Assembly (NCBI GenBank): GCA_031268395.1
Contig: JAIRXI010000219.1
Span: 1 to 11,072, forward strand
Origin: Tannerella sp.
Lineage (GTDB): Bacteria > Bacteroidota > Bacteroidia > Bacteroidales > Tannerellaceae
Direction of reading: 5' to 3'
DNA: 11,072 nt
A program made the position numbers and the translations under genes. Positions within the stretch are counted from its first letter, which is position 1. Every line of letters begins with the position of its first letter. Positions 1 through 6,893 of the stretch are shown here, in pieces. The notes beneath the pieces are model-generated. The model did not search any database. It saw nothing but the letters and a program-made list of their open reading frames with translations, and was not told where the DNA came from.

Positions 1-30
1 CTCACGGCAAACCTTCGTTTCGGACAGACG

Positions 31-165
31 ACCTCATTTCCACCTCCTTTTAATAACAAAACAACCTCAGTAGCAGGCAGGGAGCATGATCCCTCCGGCA
101 AAACCTCATTACCTTATCCCAACATGTCCATTAGACGCTTCTTCTGTCGTGTCCGGAAGAGAAAA
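31..165 (+). repeat. Left copy of intergenic repeat element
   Basis: Bases 31-80 match the reverse complement of 660-709 at 48 of 50 positions. The similarity continues with gaps: a block reading CCTCATTACC near 104-113 recurs inverted in the right copy. The core at 118-136 and the following GTGTCCGGAAGAG block near 150-162 also recur there. The left and right copies therefore look like two diverged copies of one element in opposite orientation. No coding potential was seen. The exact ends are uncertain because the similarity fades gradually after about 165. Confidence 0.75.
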
Positions 166-220
166 CTGCCTGCCGGCCGGAAACGGAATATCCGCCCGTC
201 AACCCGTCCCGGCCTTCTAT

Positions 221-248
221 AACGATGAACGATGAACGATGAACGATG
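221..248 (+). repeat. Four tandem copies of the 7-mer AACGATG
   Basis: Four uninterrupted copies of AACGATG occupy these bases, followed by a partial AA. The tract lies between the left and middle copies of the larger repeat and outside any supported gene. A 7-bp unit can change in copy number by slippage. No gene is seen that such a change would switch. Confidence 0.85.
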
Positions 249-270
249 AATGGGGGCATTGTGTATTTAA

Positions 271-356
271 CCCAACATGTCCATTAGACACTTCCCGTCG
301 TGTCTGGAAGATGCCTGCCGGTAAAAAACAGCCCGTCCCGGCCAGGGACGGAATGT
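271..356 (+). repeat. Middle copy of intergenic repeat element (core plus hairpin unit)
   Basis: This copy starts with the 19-bp core CCCAACATGTCCATTAGAC (271-289) and is in the same orientation as the left copy. The next stretch, to about 335, closely matches the reverse complement of about 532-596 with small indels and includes a shared CTGCCGGTAAAAAAC block. It then runs into a hairpin unit at 333-351 (arms CCGTCCC and GGGACGG, loop GGCCA) followed by AATGT. The middle and right copies could fold into one long stem enclosing roughly 140-180 nt. Confidence 0.75.
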
Positions 357-440
357 GGTCGGAACGGCCTTATTTGGCGCGGGGAAAGACAGCGGATAGA
401 CAACAGCCCGGAATTGTTCGTCATGCCCCCTTTTTCGTCC

Positions 441-516
441 ACATTCCGTCCCTGCCGGGACGGGTGATTATGCTGCATTCCGTTTTCTACCAACATTCCG
501 TCCCTGCCGGGACGGG
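441..516 (+). repeat. Pair of 24-bp direct repeats, each a GC-rich hairpin
   Basis: A 24-bp unit, ACATTCCGTCCCTGCCGGGACGGG without change, occurs at 441-464 and at 493-516, separated by 28 bp. Each contains a perfect 7-bp stem, CCGTCCC/GGGACGG, around a TGCC loop (446-463 and 498-515). An inverted relative is at 333-351, and a half unit ending in GGCC is at 204-214. There is no T-tract on either side, so these are not ordinary intrinsic terminators. Two units with one spacer are not enough for a CRISPR array. Confidence 0.8.
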
Positions 517-709
517 CCACCGTGCGTTGCGGGCCGTTTTTTACCGGCAGGCCCTCTTCCGGACACGGCGGGGAAGTGTCTAATGGACATGTTGGGCTTA
601 TTCTTTGGAACCGGGAATAAGGAGGTAATGAGGTCCACCCGTATATACCATCTGCCTGCCTGCCTGCTACTGAGGTTGTTTTGTTATTAAAATGCGGTGG
701 AAATGAGGT
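493..709 (-). repeat. Right, inverted copy of intergenic repeat element
   Basis: Read on the minus strand, this copy has in order the 50-bp arm (709-660), the CCTCATTACC block near 634, the core (596-578), the GTGTCCGGAAGAG and CTGCCGGTAAAAAAC blocks, and a GC-rich hairpin unit (516-493). That is the same order as in the left and middle copies. It is the most complete of the three copies. It extends to within about 60 bp of the mfd stop codon and would be transcribed if mfd transcripts run through. Confidence 0.75.
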
Positions 710-770
710 TTATTTGCCCGGAGAGGACAGGAGATTCCGGTGAATAACAGGGCCAGTGGAAACGTCGGGT

Positions 771-3700
771 TTATTCCATCCCGTCCATGAGTTCGAGACA
801 GTGGCAGGCGGCGGCCACACCGGTGATGCGCCCAATGATGATGCTGCGCTTGCTGCCCTGTTCGCGGAGATCGCAGTTGCGGGGATACTGCTGGATGTAG
901 GCAATGATTTTGCCGAAGGTGTGGCTCTGGTAATAGAGGCTTTCCGGATCGGAGGGCAGGTACATGGCCATCATTCCCTTTTTCAGGACGACTTTTTCGA
1001 CACCCAGTTTCCGCGCCAGCCAGCGCAGCCGGACAACGCGAATCAGTTCTTCGCCTGCGGCGGGGATCGTCCCGAAACGGTCTTTCAGACGGCTGACGAA
1101 AGCGGTCAGTCCCGCTTCGTCGCCGACGGCATTCAGTTCGCGGTAGATGCCGATGCGCTCGGAGTCGTTCGGGATATAGGCAGGCGGGAACATCAGCGCC
1201 AGGTCGCTTTCGACAAACGTTTCCCGGACATAGGCGCCGCCGTCGTCCGGCGCCGCGGGGCTGTCCGGCGTGAGGAGTCCGGCCAGTTCGCCGGTTTTCA
1301 GTTCGTCGACCGCTTCTTCCAGGATTTTCAGGTATGTCTCGTAGCCCAGATCGGTGATGAATCCGCTCTGTTCGGCGCCGAGGATGTTGCCTGCTCCACG
1401 GATGTCGAGGTCCTGCATGGCGATGTGGATGCCGCTGCCCAGTCCGGCGAAATTTTCGATGGCCTGCAGGCGCCGGCGCGCTTCGGGCGTAAGGGTGGAG
1501 AGGGGCGGGGAAAGGAGGTAGCAGAAAGCCTTTCGGTTGCTGCGACCGACGCGCCCGCGCAACTGGTGGAGCTCCGAGAGGCCGAACTGGTGTGCATCGT
1601 TGACGATGATGGTGTTGGCATTCGGAATGTCCAGTCCGTTTTCGACGATTACGGTCGAAACCAGTACGTCGTATTCGCAGTTAAGGAAGTCGAGGATCGT
1701 TTTTTCCAGTTTGTCGGGTTCCATCTGTCCGTGTCCGATGGCGATGCGGGCATCGGGCACTTCGCGCCGGATCAGCTGCTCTATTTCGTGGATGTTGCGG
1801 ATGCGGTTGTTGATGAAAAAGACCTGTCCGTTGCGGCTCATCTCAAACTCGATGGCTTCGCGGATGATGTTCGGGTGGAAGCGCTGTACTTCCGTCTGAA
1901 TCGGATAGCGGTTGGGCGGCGGCGTATGGATGCTGCTCAGGTCGCGCGCTCCCATGAGGGAGAACTGGAGCGTGCGGGGGATGGGCGTGGCGGTCATGGT
2001 CAGCGTGTCCACATCTGTTTTCATCCGGCGCAGTTTTTCCTTGACAGCCACGCCGAATTTCTGCTCCTCGTCGATGATCAGCAGCCCGAGATCCTTGAAA
2101 ACGACATCTCTGCCAGCCAGCCGGTGTGTGCCGATCAGGATGTCCAGCTTGCCCCTGTGCAGTTGCAGGAGGATGTTCCGGATGTCGTGTGCCGGACGTG
2201 CGCGGCTGATGTAGTCGACGGTGCAGGGGAAATCTTTCAGGCGTTCCGAGAAGGTCTGGAAATGCTGACAGGCGAGCACGGTCGTAGGCACCAGGATGGC
2301 GACCTGCTTGTTGTCGGCAACGGCCTTGAAGGCTGCCCGGATGGCGATTTCCGTCTTGCCGAATCCCACATCGCCACAGATCAGCCGGTCCATCGGACGG
2401 TCGCTTTCCATGTCGGCCTTGACGTCGGCCGTCGTCCTGACCTGGTCGGGAGTGTCTTCATAGATGAAACTGGCTTCCAGTTCGTCCTGCATGAAGCTGT
2501 CGGGGCTGAAGGCGAATCCTTTCTCGCTCCGTCGCCGGGCGTAGAGGCGGATCAGGTCGCGGGCGATGTCCTTGACTTTTTTCCTGACACGGTTTTTCAT
2601 GCGTTCCCATGTGCCGCTGCCCAGCCGGTTGAGTGTGGGCGGTTCGCCGTCCCGGCCTTTGTATTTCGAGAGTTTGTGCAGGGAATGGATGCTGACAAAA
2701 AGGATGTCGTTGTTCCGGTAAATCAGTTTGACGACTTCCTGAAGCCTGCCGTTTACTTTGGTGCGTACCAGTCCGCCGAACTGTCCGACACCGTGATCGA
2801 TGTGCACGACATAGTCGCCCGGTGTAAACTGGCTCAGTTCCTTGAGCGACAGCATGATTTTTCCGCCGCGGGCCTTGTCGCTTTTCAGATTGTATTTGTG
2901 GTACCGTCCGAAGATCTGGTGGTCGGTGAAGACGCACAGTTTGAGTGTGCGGTCGGCGAAACCGCCGTGTATCGTCTTGTGGACGGCCGTGAAGGCGACC
3001 GGGTCTCCCCTGTCCTGAAAAATTGCTCGGACGCGCTCGGCCTGTTTATCGCTGTCGCTGAGCAGGTAGAGCGTATATTCTTCCGACAGGTAGCGATGGA
3101 AGGAATCGCTGACCAGGTCGAAATTCTTTTGATAAAGCGGCTGCGGTTCGGTGTCGAAAGCGACGGTTGCGTCCGGGGCATCGCAGGCTTTGCTTCCGGT
3201 CTGTATCCGGCGGAACGACTGCGCCGAACGCAGAAAATCTTCCCTGGTTACGAGCAGTTTCCGCATGGCGTCGGCGGACGGAAAAGAGGCTTCGCCGCCC
3301 TGCACGGGTTCTTCTTCCCACAGGCTGCCCACCCGCTCCACACACCAGGCAAAGTCTTGCGTGACAATACATGCGTCTTCCGGCAGCAGGTCGAACAGGG
3401 CGATCCGGGCTTCTCCGCTCCGGCTGATCTCGGATACGATGGCTATCGACTGGAGTTTTTCCCTGGACAACTGCGTTTCTACATCAAAAGAACGGACGGT
3501 CTCCACTTCGTTTCCAAAAAAATCGATCCGATACGGATATTCGTTGGAGAAAGAGAATACGTCGATGATGCTCCCGCGCATGGCATACTGACCGGGTTCG
3601 TAAACATAGTCCGTCTGTTCGAACCCCAGCGAGTCGAACACTTCGGCAATAAACGGGGCGTCAATCTTTTCGCCAACGCTGATCTTCAGTGTCCTGTCCC

Positions 3701-4118
3701 GAAGTTCTTCTTTCGAGAGCACTTTCTCGGCCAGCGCATCGGGATAGGTGACGATAACGGTTCCCGGCTGTGCATTCTGCAGCGCGCCGAGCGTCTCCGT
3801 CCGCAGGATTTCACTGGCCGGATCAATATGGCCATACTTGATGTGCCGGCGCCAGACAGAGGGGAAAAAAAACACCGGCCTGCCGGAGAGCTGGGAGAGA
3901 TCGTTATAGAAATAGCCGGCCTCTTCGAGGTCGTTGAGAATACACAGGCAGGTCTCTTTCCGTTTCCGGAAAAGCGAAGCTATTGCCATCGCCGCGCCCG
4001 AACCGCTCAGCCCCTTCAGCAGGAGATTGCGGCTTTTGCCTTCGTCCAGCAGGGACGAAACGGCATTTATCTGCGGATGCGCCGCGTAGACCGTCAATAG
4101 ATCGGGAAGATTCAACAC
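771..4118 (-). CDS. mfd: Mfd, transcription-repair coupling factor
   Basis: Mfd is an ATP-driven DNA translocase. It releases RNA polymerase stalled at DNA damage and recruits the UvrABC excision repair proteins. The 1115-residue product is near the usual family length. Residues 1 to about 320 fit the UvrB-like N-terminal part, and about 429-490 fit the CarD-like RNA polymerase interaction domain (PGDYVVHIDHGVGQF). The motor follows: Walker A GDVGFGKT (582-589), Walker B box DEEQ (683-686), TATPIPRT (709-716), and motif VI QLRGRVGRS (852-860). The C-terminal TRCF domain covers about residues 960-1115. The start codon is GTG. There is no in-frame ATG upstream before a stop at 4134-4136, and the first internal Met (residue 44) would remove conserved sequence. 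The gene begins 34 nt after the upstream sugar-nucleotide gene on the same strand and is probably co-transcribed with it. It appears intact. Confidence 0.97.
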   Translation of the reverse strand: MLNLPDLLTVYAAHPQINAVSSLLDEGKSRNLLLKGLSGSGAAMAIASLFRKRKETCLCILNDLEEAGYFYNDLSQLSGRPVFFFPSVWRRHIKYGHIDPASEILRTETLGALQNAQPGTVIVTYPDALAEKVLSKEELRDRTLKISVGEKIDAPFIAEVFDSLGFEQTDYVYEPGQYAMRGSIIDVFSFSNEYPYRIDFFGNEVETVRSFDVETQLSREKLQSIAIVSEISRSGEARIALFDLLPEDACIVTQDFAWCVERVGSLWEEEPVQGGEASFPSADAMRKLLVTREDFLRSAQSFRRIQTGSKACDAPDATVAFDTEPQPLYQKNFDLVSDSFHRYLSEEYTLYLLSDSDKQAERVRAIFQDRGDPVAFTAVHKTIHGGFADRTLKLCVFTDHQIFGRYHKYNLKSDKARGGKIMLSLKELSQFTPGDYVVHIDHGVGQFGGLVRTKVNGRLQEVVKLIYRNNDILFVSIHSLHKLSKYKGRDGEPPTLNRLGSGTWERMKNRVRKKVKDIARDLIRLYARRRSEKGFAFSPDSFMQDELEASFIYEDTPDQVRTTADVKADMESDRPMDRLICGDVGFGKTEIAIRAAFKAVADNKQVAILVPTTVLACQHFQTFSERLKDFPCTVDYISRARPAHDIRNILLQLHRGKLDILIGTHRLAGRDVVFKDLGLLIIDEEQKFGVAVKEKLRRMKTDVDTLTMTATPIPRTLQFSLMGARDLSSIHTPPPNRYPIQTEVQRFHPNIIREAIEFEMSRNGQVFFINNRIRNIHEIEQLIRREVPDARIAIGHGQMEPDKLEKTILDFLNCEYDVLVSTVIVENGLDIPNANTIIVNDAHQFGLSELHQLRGRVGRSNRKAFCYLLSPPLSTLTPEARRRLQAIENFAGLGSGIHIAMQDLDIRGAGNILGAEQSGFITDLGYETYLKILEEAVDELKTGELAGLLTPDSPAAPDDGGAYVRETFVESDLALMFPPAYIPNDSERIGIYRELNAVGDEAGLTAFVSRLKDRFGTIPAAGEELIRVVRLRWLARKLGVEKVVLKKGMMAMYLPSDPESLYYQSHTFGKIIAYIQQYPRNCDLREQGSKRSIIIGRITGVAAACHCLELMDGME

Positions 4119-4152
4119 CGTAGAATTTAATCTTTAAACGTTCTGTCCGGTT

Positions 4153-5088
4153 TTACAGGATCCGGTCGAAATAGGCGATGGTTTTCATCAGGCCGTCTTC
4201 CAGTTTGACCGTCGGCTGCCAGCCGTCCAGTTTTTCAAAGGCCAGCGAAATGTCCGGTTTTCGCTGTTTCGGGTCGTCGCTGGGCAACGGTCTGAAAACA
4301 ATGGAAGATCTGGAACGGGTCAGTCTGATAACTTCGCGGGCCAACTGCAGCATGGAAAATTCGTCCGGATTGCCGATATTCACCGGCCCGGTAAAATCAT
4401 CGCCCGTTTTCATCATTCGAACCAGTCCTTCCACCAGATCGTCGATGTACTGGAAACTCCGGGTTTGACTTCCGTCGCCGTAAATGGTAATATCCCTGCC
4501 GGTCAGCGCCTGCACGATGAAATTGGAGACGACGCGCCCGTCGTTCGGATTCATGCGCGGCCCATAGGTGTTGAATATCCGTACGATTTTGATGCGCAGG
4601 CTATGCTGGCGACGGTAATCCATGAAGAGTGTTTCGGCAGCCCGTTTGCCTTCGTCGTAGCAGGAGCGCGCCCCGACAGGATTGACGTGCCCCCAGTAAG
4701 ATTCGACCTGCGGATGGATGTCGGGGTCGCCATAGACTTCGCTGGTGGAGGCTTGCAGGATTTTAGCCTTCACCCGCTTGGCTAAACCCAGCATGTTCAG
4801 TGCGCCGTAAAAAGACGTTTTGACGGTTTTGATGGGGTTGTACTGGTAATGTACCGGAGAAGCGGGACAAGCCAGGTTGTAGACTTTGTCCACTTCGGCG
4901 TAGTAGGATGTTGTGACGTCGTGCCTGACCAGTTCGAAACGGTTGTTGCCCAGCAGGTGACGGATATTGTCCTTGCTGCCCGTGAAATAATTGTCTAAGC
5001 AAATAACGTCGCTTCCTTCGTTAATCAGTCGCTCACACAAATGCGAGCCTATAAAACCGGCGCCTCCGGTGACTAATACTCGTTCCAT
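4153..5088 (-). CDS. UDP-glucuronate decarboxylase-type NAD-dependent sugar epimerase/dehydratase
   Basis: This is an extended short-chain dehydrogenase of 311 residues. Its closest recognisable family is UDP-glucuronic acid decarboxylase (UXS), which converts UDP-glucuronate to UDP-xylose through an NAD-bound 4-keto intermediate in the cytoplasm. The Rossmann motif GGAGFIG is at residues 8-14. The STSEVYGDP segment at 114-122 supplies the active-site Ser/Thr, and the catalytic Tyr144 and Lys148 sit in the family-typical RSCYDEGKR segment. NTYGPRM (173-179) and GDGSQTRSF (204-212) are also typical of UXS. I chose the ATG at 5088 because it lies just before the Rossmann strand. An upstream in-frame ATG at 5181 would add 31 residues, translated from the terminator-like leader, with no family resemblance. 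mfd follows 34 nt downstream. A dTDP-glucose dehydratase-like activity is possible but less likely. Confidence 0.9.
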   Translation of the reverse strand: MERVLVTGGAGFIGSHLCERLINEGSDVICLDNYFTGSKDNIRHLLGNNRFELVRHDVTTSYYAEVDKVYNLACPASPVHYQYNPIKTVKTSFYGALNMLGLAKRVKAKILQASTSEVYGDPDIHPQVESYWGHVNPVGARSCYDEGKRAAETLFMDYRRQHSLRIKIVRIFNTYGPRMNPNDGRVVSNFIVQALTGRDITIYGDGSQTRSFQYIDDLVEGLVRMMKTGDDFTGPVNIGNPDEFSMLQLAREVIRLTRSRSSIVFRPLPSDDPKQRKPDISLAFEKLDGWQPTVKLEDGLMKTIAYFDRIL

Positions 5089-5105
5089 AATGACTTCAAA
5101 AGACC

Positions 5106-5132
5106 AAAAAAGAAGGCAGACCGGAATCTGCC
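5106..5132 (-). terminator. Terminator-like hairpin between pgk and the UXS-type gene
   Basis: On the minus strand a perfect 6-bp stem, GGCAGA/TCTGCC, encloses the loop TTCCGG and is followed directly by TTCTTTTTT. That is the form of an intrinsic terminator for pgk, whose stop codon is about 75 nt upstream. It ends only about 18 nt before the ATG of the next gene, so it would also lie inside that gene's leader. The stem is short, so efficiency may be moderate. Confidence 0.65.
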
Positions 5133-5207
5133 CGGAAAATGCCGGAACGGGCTGAAGGGGGTTGGCTCCCGTCCCTGACATTCCATCAATCCTTATTTAT
5201 ATTCAAT

Positions 5208-6428
5208 TTAAAATCCACGTATCGCTTTAATTCCAGGCAGGGTCTTGCCTTCAATGGCTTCGAGCAGGGCGCCGCCGCCGGTCGACACGTAGGATACGCC
5301 GTCTGCCAGTCCGAACTTGTTAACGCAGGCTACCGAATCGCCGCCGCCCACAAGCGAGAATGCACCCTTTTTCGTGGCCTCGACGATCGCTTCGCCTACG
5401 GAACGGGATCCGTGCGTGAAGTTTTCAAACTCAAATACGCCTGTCGGGCCGTTCCAGAGGATGGTCTTCGACGCCTTGATCACTTCGGCATAGATGGCTT
5501 CCGTCTTCGGACCGATGTCCAGACCTTCCCATCCGTCAGGTATTTTATCCACGTCGGCATAGCCGGTCTTTGCGTCGTTACTGAAACTGTCGGCGATTTT
5601 GGCATCGACGGCCAGGACGAGGTTGACGCCTTTTTCCAGCGCTTTGCGTACAAGTTCGCCGGCCAGTTCCAGCTTGTCGTCTTCGCAAATGGAGTTGCCG
5701 ATCCTGCCGCCTGCCGCTTTCGCAAATGTGTAGGTCATTCCGCCGGTGATGATGAGGTTGTTCACCTTGTCGAGCAGGTTTTCGATGATGTCGATTTTGG
5801 AAGACACTTTCGACCCGCCCATGATAGCCGTAAACGGACGGTTAATGTCGCTCAGCACTTTCCCCACAGCGTTTATTTCCTTCTCCAGCAGGTAGCCGAA
5901 CATTTTGTGGCCGGTATCGAAGTAATCGGCAATCAGCGCAGTGGATGCGTGTGCACGATGAGCCGTGCCGAAGGCGTCGTTTACGTAAACGTCGGCGCAG
6001 GAAGCCAGCGTTTCGGTAAACACCTTCTGACTTTCCCTGACGGCTTTTTTGGCGGCGCTCTTTTCTTCTTCGGCGTAGAAACGCAGGTTTTCGAGCAGGA
6101 GCGCTTCGCCCGGTTTCAGCGCTGCCGCCTTCTTTTTCGCTTCCTCGCCGACACAGTCGCCGGCAAACTGAACATCACTGCCTAACCGTTTGGAAACATT
6201 TGTCAGGATATGTTTCAGCGAATACTTTTCGGTCACGCCCTTGGGACGTCCCAGATGCGAAGCGATGATAACGCTCCCGCCGTCGGAAAGAATTTTTTTC
6301 AGCGTCGGGATTCCTGCACGTATCCGCGTGTCGTCCGTAACGTTGAAATTCTCATCGAGCGGCACATTAAAATCCACTCTGACAAAGGCCTTTTTCCCGG
6401 CAAAATTAAAATTGTCAATTGTTTGCAT
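5208..6428 (-). CDS. pgk: Phosphoglycerate kinase
   Basis: Phosphoglycerate kinase catalyses reversible phosphate transfer from 1,3-bisphosphoglycerate to ADP, giving ATP and 3-phosphoglycerate, in cytoplasmic glycolysis and gluconeogenesis. The 406-residue product is typical for bacteria. The substrate-binding N-domain shows RVDFNVPLD (17-25) and HLGRPKG (58-64). The nucleotide-binding C-domain shows GGSKVSSK (204-211), WNGPTGVFE (325-333), GGGDS (361-365) and STGGGALLE (382-390). I chose the ATG at 6428 because Bacteroidota Pgk proteins begin at this point ([15 protein letters not shown]). An in-frame ATG at 6458 would add ten hydrophobic residues encoded by the A/T-rich leader. A good promoter lies about 60-95 bp upstream. 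The neighbouring genes are not glycolytic. Confidence 0.97.
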   Translation of the reverse strand: MQTIDNFNFAGKKAFVRVDFNVPLDENFNVTDDTRIRAGIPTLKKILSDGGSVIIASHLGRPKGVTEKYSLKHILTNVSKRLGSDVQFAGDCVGEEAKKKAAALKPGEALLLENLRFYAEEEKSAAKKAVRESQKVFTETLASCADVYVNDAFGTAHRAHASTALIADYFDTGHKMFGYLLEKEINAVGKVLSDINRPFTAIMGGSKVSSKIDIIENLLDKVNNLIITGGMTYTFAKAAGGRIGNSICEDDKLELAGELVRKALEKGVNLVLAVDAKIADSFSNDAKTGYADVDKIPDGWEGLDIGPKTEAIYAEVIKASKTILWNGPTGVFEFENFTHGSRSVGEAIVEATKKGAFSLVGGGDSVACVNKFGLADGVSYVSTGGGALLEAIEGKTLPGIKAIRGF

Positions 6429-6493
6429 AATCACATATATAAAAATTATGGATGTCAATTTCCCTTATTATCGGGTAATTCTTCCATGCGGTG

Positions 6494-6523
6494 CAAATAT
6501 ACGAAGGAATTGGCAATTGACAA
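6494..6523 (-). promoter_or_regulatory. Bacteroidota-type promoter of pgk
   Basis: On the minus strand, TTG (complement of 6521-6523) is followed after exactly 19 nt by TATATTTG (complement of 6494-6501). This fits the Bacteroides primary sigma factor consensus of a -33 TTG and a -7 TAnnTTTG with 19-21 nt between. Transcription would start near 6487-6489, giving a leader of about 60 nt before the pgk ATG. The spacer and -33 area contain overlapping CAATTG-type palindromes (6514-6526). Confidence 0.75.
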
Positions 6524-6707
6524 TTGTTTGCAGGGAAATTTTTGTCCGTTTAAAAAGGCTTTTGACTTGTATTTGAATCGCACAAACAGATCACTTTTCA
6601 ATATGCGAATCCATACGGAAAGATGAAAACTGTCATTTGTCAACGTTGCGGGGAATTACGCCCGGGACGGGGTCTCGCAAAGACAGGGATACGCACCGGC
6701 AAGAGTG

Positions 6708-6724
6708 CGCACTGCGGAAGTGCG
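6708..6724. repeat. Small hairpin in the divergent spacer
   Basis: A perfect 6-bp inverted repeat, CGCACT and AGTGCG, surrounds the 5-nt loop GCGGA; one more G-T pair is possible outside it. There is no T-tract, so it is not a canonical terminator. Confidence 0.5.
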
Positions 6725-6753
6725 TCACAGCGACGAAGGCACATGTGCACCGC

Positions 6754-6805
6754 CATTACGAACTGCGAGGGACAAAGCAGGATGCGATGACGGAGCGCGG
6801 TAATG
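6754..6805. repeat. REP-like unit bounded by CATTAC/GTAATG
   Basis: CATTAC at 6754-6759 and its inverse GTAATG at 6800-6805 bound a purine-rich stretch with GCGAGGGACAAAGCAGGATG. Such a palindrome-bounded segment is the usual layout of a repetitive extragenic palindrome. Only one copy lies in this window, so its repeat status is inferred from form alone. Confidence 0.4.
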
Positions 6806-6856
6806 TGAAATGCGTCCTTTTTGCAATCCCGATATGTCAATATCATAATGTTTTTG

Positions 6857-6864
6857 TACTTTTG
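6857..6864 (+). promoter_or_regulatory. Putative -7 box of the ATPase gene
   Basis: TACTTTTG matches the Bacteroidota -7 consensus TAnnTTTG. No clear TTG stands 19-21 nt upstream, so only half of the promoter is recognised. A start of transcription near 6869-6872 would leave the ATG at 6873 almost without a leader, which favours the ATG at 6894 as the translation start. Confidence 0.5.
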
Positions 6865-6893
6865 CGGCTGATATGATCAAAGAACAAGCAAGC

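Larger units (their letters stand above)
1..770. other. Gene-free intergenic region filled with nested repeats
   Basis: No open frame here resembles a known protein. The two short frames at 239-583 (+) and 284-520 (-) run through repeat DNA and look accidental. The region is built from related blocks in both orientations: long arms at 31-80 and 660-709, a 19-bp core at 118-136, 271-289 and (inverted) 578-596, GC-rich hairpin units at 333-351, 446-463 and 498-515, and a 7-bp tandem repeat at 221-248. It lies immediately downstream of the mfd stop codon. Bases 1-30 show nothing recognisable. I saw no transposase, tRNA or obvious promoter. It could be a cluster of non-autonomous intergenic elements, a structured RNA locus, or both; the sequence alone does not decide. 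Confidence 0.7.
6524..6856. other. Divergent non-coding spacer with REP-like inverted repeats
   Basis: This spacer separates pgk (minus) from the ATPase gene (plus). Short frames cross it on both strands but none resembles a protein. The part from about 6640 to 6820 is GC-rich and full of small inverted repeats, while its flanks are A/T-rich. It resembles the decayed repetitive extragenic sequences often found between genes in this group; that resemblance is from memory and unchecked. No tRNA cloverleaf or riboswitch was recognised. Confidence 0.55.

Noticed and set aside
441..516. Possible minimal CRISPR array (24-bp repeats with a 28-bp spacer).
   Set aside because: There are only two direct units, the third relative is inverted, the spacer itself contains repeat fragments (GCATTCCGT), and no cas gene is near.
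239..583. Small protein gene in the repeat region.
   Set aside because: The frame runs through the middle repeat copy, the hairpin units and the start of the inverted copy, so its sequence is dictated by repeats. No start signal or family resemblance was seen.
718..740. CCGGA/TCCGG hairpin as the mfd terminator.
   Set aside because: The stem is only 5 bp with a 13-nt loop, and no T-tract follows on the minus strand.
756..4100. An open frame of 1114 codons on the plus strand opposite mfd.
   Set aside because: It lies codon-on-codon opposite mfd, and its openness follows from mfd avoiding TTA, CTA and TCA codons in GC-rich DNA. The translation resembles no family and mfd is fully conserved on the other strand.
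5139..6185. A 348-codon plus-strand frame opposite pgk.
   Set aside because: It has the same codon register opposite a clear gene and the same explanation; the product shows no family features and starts in the pgk terminator area.
6416..6532. 12-bp direct repeat CAATTGTTTGCA at 6416-6427 and 6521-6532 as an operator pair.
   Set aside because: The first copy encodes the start of Pgk and the sequence is A/T-rich; chance is a sufficient explanation.
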